64,000 nt of DNA from Salipiger marinus (GTDB lineage: Bacteria; Pseudomonadota; Alphaproteobacteria; Rhodobacterales; Rhodobacteraceae): positions 1-64,000 of the forward strand of contig NZ_FNEJ01000006.1 of NCBI RefSeq assembly GCF_900100085.1. Direction: 5' to 3'. Under the pieces are notes generated by a model. It ran no database searches, was not told the origin of the DNA, and saw nothing but the letters and a program-made list of their open reading frames with translations. A program made the position numbers and the translations under genes. The first letter of the stretch is position 1. Every line of letters starts with the position of its first letter. Positions 40,491 through 48,610 of the stretch are shown in pieces.

Positions 40491-41399
40491 TCAGTTGCCC
40501 TCTGGCGCCTCGAACTCGGCGCAGGGATCGCCGCGATCTACCGGCGCGCTTTCCTCCAGCGCGTCAAAGCGCCCCTCGGGGGCGCCGCGCCCGGTCTCGC
40601 CCTGCCCCAGTGCTGCCACGCTGACCTCTGGCGCCGCAAAGCGCAGCAGCGCGGGCGCGCCCCAGTCGGCGCGGGCATGGCCATTGCCGGTGATGACCAC
40701 CACCGGTCCGCCATGTTCGGCCCAAGCCTCCAGCGCGACCTCGGCAAGGCGCGCGTCGCGCAGGCGCTGGATGTTGACCATCATCGGCAGCATGTCGGGC
40801 GGCAGCGCATCGCAATGCGCGGCGCGCTGCAACTCCTCGCGCGCCGCCTGCTGTTCGGGCGGCAGCGGCTGGTCAAGCCCGTAGAACCCGGCGCTCTGGC
40901 CAAACACCTCGGCGGGGGAGGCATCGCGCACCGCCCGCGCCTCTTCGCGCGGCATCTGCGCGCCATAGATCACCGCCTCGGGGGCGGCGGTAAAGATCGG
41001 ATGATACATGGCAAAATCGGGCCAGCCGCTGTCAGCCCAGCCCAGAGCCTCGGCCAGTGCTGCGGCATCGCCGCGCAGATCGGGGGTCACCCGCGCGGCC
41101 TGCTCGGCGGTCAGCATCTCGAACACCAGCGCCACGGGCTGCAGTTCGGCCACAAGCTCCGCCTGCCTTGCGTGATGGCCGGGATTGTCGTGCTGTTCTC
41201 CCAGAAAAACCACCTGCGCCTCGTCCAGCGCCATCTGCGGCGGCTCTTCAAGATCCAAAGGCTGTTCGGGGGCAGGCACCATGTCGGGCTGCAGATCGGG
41301 GGCCAGTTCGGGGATCTGGTCCGGCAAGGTCTCCTGCGCCACCGCGGCAAGCGGCAGCGCACAGGTCAGCATCACGGTCAGGGCACGAAACAGGGTCAT
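40491..41399 (-). CDS. ChaN family protein (haem/iron-linked)
   Basis: The 302-residue precursor has a signal peptide MTLFRALTVMLTCALPLAAV without a lipobox Cys. ChaN-family motifs are seen in VVFLGEQHDNPGHHARQAEL, VALVFEMLTAEQA, and VVVITGNGHARADWG. The Campylobacter ChaN member binds haem as a lipoprotein; here a soluble periplasmic form is likely. Its start overlaps the rpoH stop as ATGA, so it is translated with the sigma factor. Confidence 0.85.
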   Translation of the reverse strand: MTLFRALTVMLTCALPLAAVAQETLPDQIPELAPDLQPDMVPAPEQPLDLEEPPQMALDEAQVVFLGEQHDNPGHHARQAELVAELQPVALVFEMLTAEQAARVTPDLRGDAAALAEALGWADSGWPDFAMYHPIFTAAPEAVIYGAQMPREEARAVRDASPAEVFGQSAGFYGLDQPLPPEQQAAREELQRAAHCDALPPDMLPMMVNIQRLRDARLAEVALEAWAEHGGPVVVITGNGHARADWGAPALLRFAAPEVSVAALGQGETGRGAPEGRFDALEESAPVDRGDPCAEFEAPEGN

Positions 41400-42274
41400 G
41401 CGAGGAAGTCTTGCACCTCGCGCGACTGCGCCTCAAGCGATTTGCGCATCTTGGCAAAGGCCGCCGCCTCCAGCTGCCGCACCCGCTCCTTGGACAGGCC
41501 CAGTTCCTGACCCAGACTTTCCAGCGTGCGGCTGTCGTCGCGCAGCTTGCGCTCGCGCACGATGAACCGTTCGCGGTCATTGAGCGAGGTCAGCGCCACC
41601 ACCAGCCATTCGCGCAGCTGTGCATTGTCAAGCTTGCCTTCGACCAAGGAGGCGCCCTGTTCGGCGTCATCCTCCAGCGTCTCGATCCATTCGCGCCCTT
41701 CCTCGTCCGAAGACTGCGTGGCGTTCAGCGAATAGTCGGAGCCGGAAAGCCGGCCCTCCATCATCTCGACATCCGACAGCGGCACACCGATCTCGATGGC
41801 GATCTTTTCGCGCAGCTGGTGGCGGTCCAGCGACATGCCCTCGGCAGCGGCTTCCCGCTCCAGCCGGGCCTGCACGCGGCGCATGTTGAAGAACAGCGAT
41901 TTCTGCGAGGAGGTGGAGCCGGTGCGCACCATCGACCAGTTGCGCATCACGTAATCCTGGATGCTGGCCTTGATCCACCAGACGGCATAGGTGGAAAACC
42001 GCACGCCGCGATCGGGGTCGAACTTGTCGGCGGCCTTCATCAGACCCAGACCGGCTTCCTGCACCAGATCGTTCATCGGCGCGCCGTAACGCTTGAATTT
42101 CGCCGCCATCGAAATAGCTAGTCGCATGTAGGCGGTGATGAGCCGGTGCAGCGCCGCCTCGTCCCGGCGGTCCCGCCAGGCATAGGCGAGGGTAAGTTCG
42201 GTTTCCGCGTCCAGAAGTTCGGCCTTCATGGCCCGGCGCGACAAGGTCTGGTCGTTGAAGGTATCCAATGGCAT
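41396..42274 (-). CDS. rpoH2: RNA polymerase sigma factor, RpoHII type (sigma-32 family)
   Basis: The 292-residue sigma factor has region 2 (MNDLVQEAGLGLMKAADKFD, RFSTYAVWWIKASIQDYVMR) and the RpoH box segment RTGSTSSQKSLFFNMRR. Region 4 ends in SKERVRQLEAAAFAKMRKSL. Its N-terminus LSRRAMKAELLDAETELTLA matches the RpoHII subgroup of Rhodobacter, which works with RpoE in the singlet-oxygen and oxidative response, rather than the heat-shock RpoHI. A 321-bp AT-rich gap upstream separates it from the divergent comM gene. Confidence 0.92.
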   Translation of the reverse strand: MPLDTFNDQTLSRRAMKAELLDAETELTLAYAWRDRRDEAALHRLITAYMRLAISMAAKFKRYGAPMNDLVQEAGLGLMKAADKFDPDRGVRFSTYAVWWIKASIQDYVMRNWSMVRTGSTSSQKSLFFNMRRVQARLEREAAAEGMSLDRHQLREKIAIEIGVPLSDVEMMEGRLSGSDYSLNATQSSDEEGREWIETLEDDAEQGASLVEGKLDNAQLREWLVVALTSLNDRERFIVRERKLRDDSRTLESLGQELGLSKERVRQLEAAAFAKMRKSLEAQSREVQDFLA

Positions 42275-42595
42275 CTCGCCCCCCGTCGGTTCTCCGGACC
42301 CGGGATCAGTCCGGCGTTTGAAAACTCATCTTAGAAACGCAGGGAACGCGCGTTTGGTTTCTTTTAAATTCACAAATCAAGGGCGATGGACGATCACAAA
42401 AATATCATCAGCGGGCTTTTGTCGCGAAATTTCTCTGTTTTTATGATGCTTTATAAAGGTTTACTGCAGGCACATATTTTTCGGCAAAGCCGTCCCTCTA
42501 TCCGTATTTCCTCCCCCCGCTCCGGCTCAAAGCGGTGTTAACGCTTTCCTAACACCGCGCGGCGATGCTGCAGGGGCGGCAAGCGAGGGGCACAG
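42275..42595. promoter_or_regulatory. AT-rich divergent promoter region between rpoH2 and comM
   Basis: The most AT-rich stretch of the window lies at about 42330-42480, with runs such as TTTTAAATTCACAAA and TTTATAAAGGTTTA. It must hold promoters for both divergent genes. I looked for an ECF-type TGATC-N18-TAA promoter reading into rpoH2 and did not find a convincing one; a TGATCG occurs on the minus strand near 42391-42396 but without a correctly spaced -10. Confidence 0.5.
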
Positions 42596-44110
42596 ATGGG
42601 AGCGTTGGCCTATACGGTCGCCTTCGAGGGCGTGGAGGCGCGACCGGTCGAGGTGCAATGCGCCGTCTCGCCCGGCGTGCCGGGATTTGCCATCGTGGGC
42701 CTGCCCGACAAGGCGGTGTCGGAAGCGCGCGAACGGGTGCGCGCGGCGCTCACCTCCATGGCGATCGCGCTGCCCTCCAAACGCATCACCGTCAACCTCT
42801 CCCCCGCCGATCTGCCCAAGGAGGGATCGCATTTTGATCTGCCCATCGCCCTTGGCCTGCTGGCAGCGCTTGGCGTCATTCCAGCCGACGAACTGGCGCA
42901 GACCATCGCCCTGGGTGAGCTGACGCTGGAGGGCGGGCTGGTCGCGGTGGCGGGGGCCCTGCCCGCCGCCCTCGCCGCCGCAAGCGAGGCGCGCAGCCTG
43001 CTCTGCCCGCTCGCCTCAGGGCGCGAAGCGGCATGGGTGGACAGCTGCCGGGTGCTGGGGGCCGCCCATCTGGCCGACATCATCCGGCATTTTTCCGGCA
43101 CGGCGCCAATCCCCCCCGCGCGGCCCGGCACCCCTGCGGCGCCGCGCCCGTTCCGCGACATGGCGGATGTCATCGGGCAGGAACGCGCCCGCCGCGCGCT
43201 GGAAATCGCCGCCGCCGGACGGCACCATCTGCTGTTCGTCGGCCCGCCCGGCAACGGCAAGACCACGCTGGCCTCCTGCCTGCCGGGGATCCTGCCGCCG
43301 CTCACGCCGCGCGAGGCGCTGGAAACCTCGCTGGTGCATTCGGTGGCGGGCCAGCTCAAGGAGGGCGCGCTGCTGTCAGAGCGGCCCTTTGTCGAGGAAC
43401 ATCACACCGTGTCCAAGGTGGCGCTGGTGGGGGGCGGGCCCCGGGCCCGGCCCGGCTCGGTCAGCCTTGCCCATAACGGCGTGCTGTTTCTGGACGAATT
43501 GCCGGAATTCCAGAGCAATGTGCTGGAGGCGCTGCGCCAGCCGCTGGAACGCGGCACCATCCCGGTATCCCGCGCCGGGGCGCATGCCACCTATCCCTGC
43601 CGCATCCTGCTGATCGCCGCCGCCAATCCCTGCCGCTGCGGCCATGCGGCGGATCCCGCCCGTGCCTGTTCGCGGGCGCCGGTCTGTTCCGAAACCTATC
43701 TGGGGCGGCTGTCCGGCCCCCTGCTCGACCGGTTCGACATGCGCATCGAGGTGCCGCCGGTGCCCTTTGACGACATGCAGCGCGCCGCCCCGTCGGAAAG
43801 CTCGGCGCGTGTCGCCGCCCGGGTTGCCGCCGCCCGCAGCCTGCAGCAGGCGCGGCTGGCGCCATGGCCCGACCTGCGCACCAATGCCGATGCCACCGGG
43901 CGCGTGCTCGGCGAGATCGCGCCGCTTGATGCCGAGGGTGCCGCCCTGCTGACCCGCGCGGCGGACCGGTTCGGCCTGACGCTGCGCGGCTATCACCGCA
44001 TCCAGCGGCTGGCCCGCACCATCGCGGATCTGGATGGCGCGCCCGAGATCCGCCGCGCGCATCTGTCCGAGGCGCTGAGCTACCGGCTGGTGTCGCTGAA
44101 GGACTCCTGA
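42596..44110 (+). CDS. comM: YifB/ComM family AAA+ ATPase (Mg chelatase-like)
   Basis: The 504-residue protein has an N-terminal Lon-type fold (SPGVPGFAIVGLPDKAVSEA), then an AAA+ domain with Walker A FVGPPGNGKTTLAS near residue 216 and Walker B VLFLDELPEF. The C-terminal Mg-chelatase domain has the zinc-binding-like cysteines in NPCRCGHAAD..ACSRAPVC. Family members (ComM of Vibrio) are hexameric branch-migration helicases for transformation recombination. In non-competent bacteria the role is less clear. Its 3' end overlaps the convergent hydrolase gene by 31 bp. Confidence 0.93.
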   Translation: MGALAYTVAFEGVEARPVEVQCAVSPGVPGFAIVGLPDKAVSEARERVRAALTSMAIALPSKRITVNLSPADLPKEGSHFDLPIALGLLAALGVIPADELAQTIALGELTLEGGLVAVAGALPAALAAASEARSLLCPLASGREAAWVDSCRVLGAAHLADIIRHFSGTAPIPPARPGTPAAPRPFRDMADVIGQERARRALEIAAAGRHHLLFVGPPGNGKTTLASCLPGILPPLTPREALETSLVHSVAGQLKEGALLSERPFVEEHHTVSKVALVGGGPRARPGSVSLAHNGVLFLDELPEFQSNVLEALRQPLERGTIPVSRAGAHATYPCRILLIAAANPCRCGHAADPARACSRAPVCSETYLGRLSGPLLDRFDMRIEVPPVPFDDMQRAAPSESSARVAARVAAARSLQQARLAPWPDLRTNADATGRVLGEIAPLDAEGAALLTRAADRFGLTLRGYHRIQRLARTIADLDGAPEIRRAHLSEALSYRLVSLKDS

Positions 44111-44979
44111 ACAAACCGGCCCGCCCGTTTCAGCGTCGCCCGCGCCTCGGGGATCCAGCCGTCAAAAACCGGCCAGGCATGCGGGGCGGCGGGATGCACC
44201 TCCTGCAGCACCCGCCCGCCGAAGCCGCGCAGCCGGTCCGCCATGCGGGAGGCATCATCGGCGAGAATCTCGGTTTCGCCATGGCAGAGCATCACCGGCG
44301 GCGGGTCCGGAAACTCGGCATAAAGCGGCGACAGGCGCGGATCGCGCGGATCGGCATCCCCCCGGACCGTGGCGACCAGTTCGCCGATCCGCTCCACCGG
44401 CAGGAACGGGTCGCGCCTGCGGTTGCGGCGCAGGCTGTCCCCGGTCATGGCCAGATCCGTCCATGGCGAAAACGCCACCACGCAGGCGGGCGGCGTGCCT
44501 TCGGCGCAGAGCTGCGCCAGCAGCGCCAGCGCCAGCCCGCCGCCTGCGGAATCCCCCGCAAGGGCGATCGCCCGCGGCCGGTAGCCAAGACGGCGCAGAT
44601 GCGCCCAGGCTGCCAGCGCCGCCTCGAATCCTGCGGGAAAAGGCGCGTGCGGCGCCAGCGGATAATCCGGCGCGCAGGCCTCGGTCGCGGCATGGCGCGA
44701 CAGGCGGGCGATCAGGCCCCGGTGGCTGTCCGGGCTGCCCGCGACATAGCCGCCGCCGTGAAAATAGAGCAGCGCCCGGCCCGGCACGCAGGGCCCGGCG
44801 CTGATCCAGTGCAGCCCGCCGCCGCCCCGCACCTGCCGCAGATGCGGCGGCTGGCGCAGGAAAAGCCGCGCATTGCGGGCAAAATCGCGCTCCGCCGCCT
44901 CCGGTCCCGGCACCCGCGCCAGCCGCCGCTTGACCGCGCATCGCAGCAGCAGCGTCAGCGCGGTAAGCCGCCGGCTCAT
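44080..44979 (-). CDS. Alpha/beta hydrolase (HSL-type esterase/lipase)
   Basis: The 299-residue enzyme has the hormone-sensitive-lipase oxyanion motif HGGG in [19 protein letters not shown], the nucleophile elbow [10 protein letters not shown], the acid around [12 protein letters not shown], and the His in [13 protein letters not shown]. It would hydrolyse short-chain esters. Physiological substrate unknown. Its ATG overlaps the gshB stop (4-bp overlap), so it is last in the rsmI-yraN-gshB-hydrolase run, and it runs into the convergent comM gene. Confidence 0.9.
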   Translation of the reverse strand: MSRRLTALTLLLRCAVKRRLARVPGPEAAERDFARNARLFLRQPPHLRQVRGGGGLHWISAGPCVPGRALLYFHGGGYVAGSPDSHRGLIARLSRHAATEACAPDYPLAPHAPFPAGFEAALAAWAHLRRLGYRPRAIALAGDSAGGGLALALLAQLCAEGTPPACVVAFSPWTDLAMTGDSLRRNRRRDPFLPVERIGELVATVRGDADPRDPRLSPLYAEFPDPPPVMLCHGETEILADDASRMADRLRGFGGRVLQEVHPAAPHAWPVFDGWIPEARATLKRAGRFVQESFSDTSR

Positions 44980-45920
44980 GCCCGGGCGGCGACCCGCGCT
45001 TCCACCGCCTGCCAGATCATCTCTGCCACATTGACCCCGTCAAACCGCTCCAGCTCCTGAATGCCGGTGGGCGAGGTGACGTTGATTTCGGTCAGCCAGT
45101 CGCCGATCACGTCGATGCCGACAAAGACCTGCCCCTTTTCGCGCAGCACCGGCCCGATGGCAGCGCAGATCTCTCGGTCGCGGTCGGTCAGCGCCACCTT
45201 TTCAGGGCGCCCGCCCACATGCATGTTCGACCGCACCTCGCCTTCGGCGGGGACGCGGTTGATCGCGCCCACCGGTTCGCCATCAATCAGGATGACGCGC
45301 TTGTCGCCCTTGCTGACCGCAGGCAGGTATTTCTGCACGATCAGCGGCTCGCGCGAGAAGCCGGTGAAAAGCTCGTGCAAAGAGCTGAGATTGCGGTCAT
45401 TGGCGTCCAGCCGGAACACCCCCGCGCCGCCATTGCCGTAAAGCGGCTTCAGGATGACATCGCCATGTTTCGCCTTGAACTCGCGGATGGTCTGCAGATC
45501 CCGGGCGATGGTGGTGGGCGGCGTCAGATCCGGGAAATTCAGCACCAGCAGCTTTTCCGGAGAATTGCGCACCCAGAACGGATCATTGACCACCAGCGTC
45601 GTGGCCGCCAGCCGGTCAAGCAGATGGGTCGTGGTGATGTAATGCATGTCAAAGGGCGGATCCTGACGCAGCCAGACCACGTCAAACCCTGCCAGATCCA
45701 CCTTCTCGCGCGGGCCGAGCGTGGCATGCGCCCCTTGCTGGCGCTGCACGGTCAGGGACTGGCCGCGGGCGGTGATCCGCCCCTCTTCATAGGCGAGATC
45801 GTCGGGACCATAGTAGAAAAGCTCGTGCCCGCGGGCCTGCGCTTCTTCGGCAAGACGAAAGGTGCTGTCCGCGGTGATGTTCACGGACCCGATCGGGTCC
45901 ATCTGGAAAGCGATTTTCAT
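44976..45920 (-). CDS. gshB: Glutathione synthetase
   Basis: The 314-residue ATP-grasp enzyme begins [20 protein letters not shown]. It contains [20 protein letters not shown] (substrate binding), [20 protein letters not shown] (ATP-grasp), and a C-terminal [20 protein letters not shown]. It joins gamma-glutamylcysteine and glycine to make glutathione. GGGG six bases upstream favours ATG 45918-45920 over the ATG at 45926. It lies 76 bp after yraN on the same strand. Confidence 0.96.
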   Translation of the reverse strand: MKIAFQMDPIGSVNITADSTFRLAEEAQARGHELFYYGPDDLAYEEGRITARGQSLTVQRQQGAHATLGPREKVDLAGFDVVWLRQDPPFDMHYITTTHLLDRLAATTLVVNDPFWVRNSPEKLLVLNFPDLTPPTTIARDLQTIREFKAKHGDVILKPLYGNGGAGVFRLDANDRNLSSLHELFTGFSREPLIVQKYLPAVSKGDKRVILIDGEPVGAINRVPAEGEVRSNMHVGGRPEKVALTDRDREICAAIGPVLREKGQVFVGIDVIGDWLTEINVTSPTGIQELERFDGVNVAEMIWQAVEARVAARA

Positions 45921-45996
45921 GGGCATCCCCTGACTGGTTCCGGCAGACCGGCTTGGCACCTTCATGGCCCAGCCTGCCCCGGCGTGCAATGCCCGG

Positions 45997-46446
45997 TCAG
46001 GGACCGAAGGCGTTCTCCACCACCCGGACCCGGCCCTGCGCATCCAGCAGCGCCACATCAAACCGCATCTCGGTCAGGGATCCCAAGGGTTCGCCGCCCG
46101 CAAATTCCTCTGCCGCGGCCATCAGCCGCCGCACCTGCCGCCAGCCCAGATGGCGGAAGGCCTCGTCGTAGCTGCGGCTTTTCTTGACTTCGACGAACAC
46201 CAGCGCCAGCCCGTCGCGCAGGATCAGGTCAATTTCGCCGCACTGGCCGCGCCAGCGGGTGCCCGCCACCACATATCCGCGCCGTTCGTAATCCTGCGCG
46301 ACCCGCGCTTCCGCCGCGAGCCCGGCAAGATGGTTGACCTGCCCGCGCTGGCGCCGCGCATCCCGCGCCAGCGGCGAGGGCAGCACCGGGCAGGGCAGCA
46401 CCGGAGCGGCAAAATCAAACTCCATCTGGCGGGCGGCAATGCTCAT
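45997..46446 (-). CDS. YraN/UPF0102 family protein, putative endonuclease fold
   Basis: The 149-residue protein has the YraN core: [34 protein letters not shown] and FVEVKKSRS. The Glu-x-Asp then Glu-x-Lys pattern is that of a PD-(D/E)XK nuclease fold. The activity is not established. ATG overlaps the rsmI stop as ATGA. In E. coli the same family is in the rsmI-lpoA-yraN neighbourhood. Confidence 0.9.
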   Translation of the reverse strand: MSIAARQMEFDFAAPVLPCPVLPSPLARDARRQRGQVNHLAGLAAEARVAQDYERRGYVVAGTRWRGQCGEIDLILRDGLALVFVEVKKSRSYDEAFRHLGWRQVRRLMAAAEEFAGGEPLGSLTEMRFDVALLDAQGRVRVVENAFGP

Positions 46447-47321
46447 GTGTCGGACTCCCCCTCGACCTCCTTCGACAGACGCAGCGCCAGCTGATAGACC
46501 TGACGCCGCGGCAGATCATGCAGCGCCGCGACGTGATCGGCCGCATCCCGCACCGACCGCCCCCCCAGCGCCTCCTTCACCTCTGTTTCTAAGCCAGATT
46601 CGCTAATTTTCTCCGAATCCCCTTTGCCCACCAGCACCACGATTTCGCCTTTTGGCGCGGCTCCGGCATAGGCTTCGGCCAGATCCGACAGGCTGCCGCT
46701 GCGGATTTCCTCGAATTTCTTGGTCAGTTCGCGACAGACGGCGGCGGGCCGGTCGGGCCCGAGGATCTCTGCCGCATCCGCCAGCATCGCCCCGACCCGG
46801 CGCGGCGATTCGTAAAAGGCGAGCGTGGCGGTCTCGGCCCGCAGCGCCAGCAGCGCGCTGCGCCTTGCCCCGGCGGCATTGGGCAGGAAGCCCGCAAACA
46901 GGAAACGGTCGGTGGGCAGCGCGGCCAGCGTCAGCGCGGTGACCACCGCCGACACCCCCGGCGCCGCCGTCACCATATGGCCCGCCTCCCGCGCCGCGCG
47001 GGCAAGGTCGAACCCCGGATCGGAGATCATCGGCGTGCCCGCCTCCGAGGCATAGGCGACCGACCGGCCCTCCGCCAGCGCTGCCAGCAGCCGTGGCCGC
47101 ATCCGCCCGCCATTGTGATCGTGATAGGCCAGACAGGCCCGGTCCCCCAGCGGCACGCCATGTATTTCCAGCAGCCGCTTGAGACTGCGCGTGTCTTCCG
47201 CCGCCAGCACATCCGCCGCGCGGAGCACGTCCAGCGCCCGCAATGTGATGTCGCGCGCGTTGCCGATCGGTGTCGACACCAGATAAAGACCCGGCGCCAA
47301 TCCGCCCTTTTCGGGATTCAT
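46443..47321 (-). CDS. rsmI: 16S rRNA (cytidine1402-2'-O)-methyltransferase
   Basis: The roughly 292-residue protein is a tetrapyrrole-methylase-fold enzyme with LYLVSTPIGNARDITLRALD, LAAEDTRSLKRLLEIHGV, YASEAGTPMISDPGFDLARA, and VCRELTKKFEEIRSGSL. It 2'-O-methylates C1402 in the decoding centre of 16S rRNA using S-adenosylmethionine. ATG 47319-47321 follows a GTG in frame. It is divergent from the PBP-activator gene with a 92-bp gap that must hold both promoters. Confidence 0.94.
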   Translation of the reverse strand: MNPEKGGLAPGLYLVSTPIGNARDITLRALDVLRAADVLAAEDTRSLKRLLEIHGVPLGDRACLAYHDHNGGRMRPRLLAALAEGRSVAYASEAGTPMISDPGFDLARAAREAGHMVTAAPGVSAVVTALTLAALPTDRFLFAGFLPNAAGARRSALLALRAETATLAFYESPRRVGAMLADAAEILGPDRPAAVCRELTKKFEEIRSGSLSDLAEAYAGAAPKGEIVVLVGKGDSEKISESGLETEVKEALGGRSVRDAADHVAALHDLPRRQVYQLALRLSKEVEGESDT

Positions 47322-47413
47322 CACTGGACCCGTCCCCCTCCTCGACTATGATTGATGGAAAATCCACGCGGGCACGTTGCCCCGTGCCCGTCACACGAGG
47401 GAGCCCACCACCC

Positions 47414-48610
47414 ATGTTCGCCGTTTTATCCCGCGCCCGCAAGGCGCTGCGTCCGATCGCCACGCTGGCCGCTGTCGGCTTCATCGCCGCCTGCGACGTG
47501 GCACCGCTGACTGACCTGTCTTCCGGCAGCTCCACCTCGGGGGGGCCCAGCATCGAACCGGGCCAGCCGGTGCGCGTGGCGCTACTGGTGCCCCGGTCCG
47601 ATCCGGGCGCGGGCGCCATCGCCCGCGATCTGGAAAACGCCGCCCGTCTGGCCATCGCCGATCTGGACGGGGCGCAGATCGACCTTGCCGTCTATGACAC
47701 CGGCGGTTCGCCCGCCCGTGCCGCCGCAGAGGCACAGCGCGCCGTCGACGAAGGCGCCCGCATCATCCTTGGCCCGCTGCGCGGCGAGGTCGCGGTCGAA
47801 GCGTCGAAGGTGGTCTCGGACGAGGGCGTGAACGTGCTCTCCTTCTCCAACAACCCCTCCATTGCCGGGGGCAACCTGTTCATCCTCGGCCCGACCTTCG
47901 TGAACACCGCAGACCGGCTGATGGCCTATGGCAAGCGGCAGGGCATCGACAGCGTGGCGATCCTGCATTCGCAGGACGTGCCGGGTGAATTCGGCAAAAC
48001 CGCGATCCAGCAGGCGGCCTCGGCCAATGGCGTGTCGGTGGCCACGGTGCAGGGCTATCCGCTGAGCATGGAGGGCGTGACCGAAACCGCGCGCGCCATG
48101 GGCGGCGTGATCGAACAGAGCGGCGCGGAGTCGGTGTTCATCTCCACCGATGCCACCAATGCGGCCATGCCGATCCTGCTGCAGATGATGCCGGAAGCGG
48201 GCGTGGCCCCGGCGCAGGTGCAGTATGTCGGCCTGACCCGCTGGGATGTGGCGCCGCAGCTCTTCTCCTTCCCCGGCGCGCAGGGCGCGTGGTTCGCGAT
48301 GCCCGACCAGTCGACGCAGCGCAATTTCAACAGCCGCTACCGTGCCGCCTATGGCGCCGATCCGCACCCGCTGGCCGGGCTTGCCTTTGACGGCATCGCG
48401 GCGATTGGCGCGCTGGTGGAACAGGGGCGGCGTGATGCGCTGACCGGTCGCGCGCTGACGCAAGGCGCTGGTTTCCAAGGCACGGGCGGTGTATTCCGGC
48501 TGAAAACCAACGGCACCAACGAACGCGGGCTGGCCGTCGCCACCGTCCAGAACAACCAGGTGACCATTCTTGACCCTGCCCCCTCCAGCTTCTCCGGCGC
48601 CGGTTTCTGA
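47414..48610 (+). CDS. Penicillin-binding protein activator, LpoA-like lipoprotein
   Basis: The 398-residue protein has a lipoprotein signal ending in GFIAAC (lipidated Cys at about 27), then a leucine/isoleucine/valine-binding-like periplasmic domain (VRVALLVPRSDPGAGAIARD, YDTGGSPARAAAEAQRAVDE, ILGPLRGEVAVEASKVVSDE). This is the C-terminal half of LpoA-type activators of peptidoglycan synthases. Placement opposite rsmI as in E. coli supports the call. It overlaps glnD by 41 bp. Confidence 0.82.
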   Translation: MFAVLSRARKALRPIATLAAVGFIAACDVAPLTDLSSGSSTSGGPSIEPGQPVRVALLVPRSDPGAGAIARDLENAARLAIADLDGAQIDLAVYDTGGSPARAAAEAQRAVDEGARIILGPLRGEVAVEASKVVSDEGVNVLSFSNNPSIAGGNLFILGPTFVNTADRLMAYGKRQGIDSVAILHSQDVPGEFGKTAIQQAASANGVSVATVQGYPLSMEGVTETARAMGGVIEQSGAESVFISTDATNAAMPILLQMMPEAGVAPAQVQYVGLTRWDVAPQLFSFPGAQGAWFAMPDQSTQRNFNSRYRAAYGADPHPLAGLAFDGIAAIGALVEQGRRDALTGRALTQGAGFQGTGGVFRLKTNGTNERGLAVATVQNNQVTILDPAPSSFSGAGF

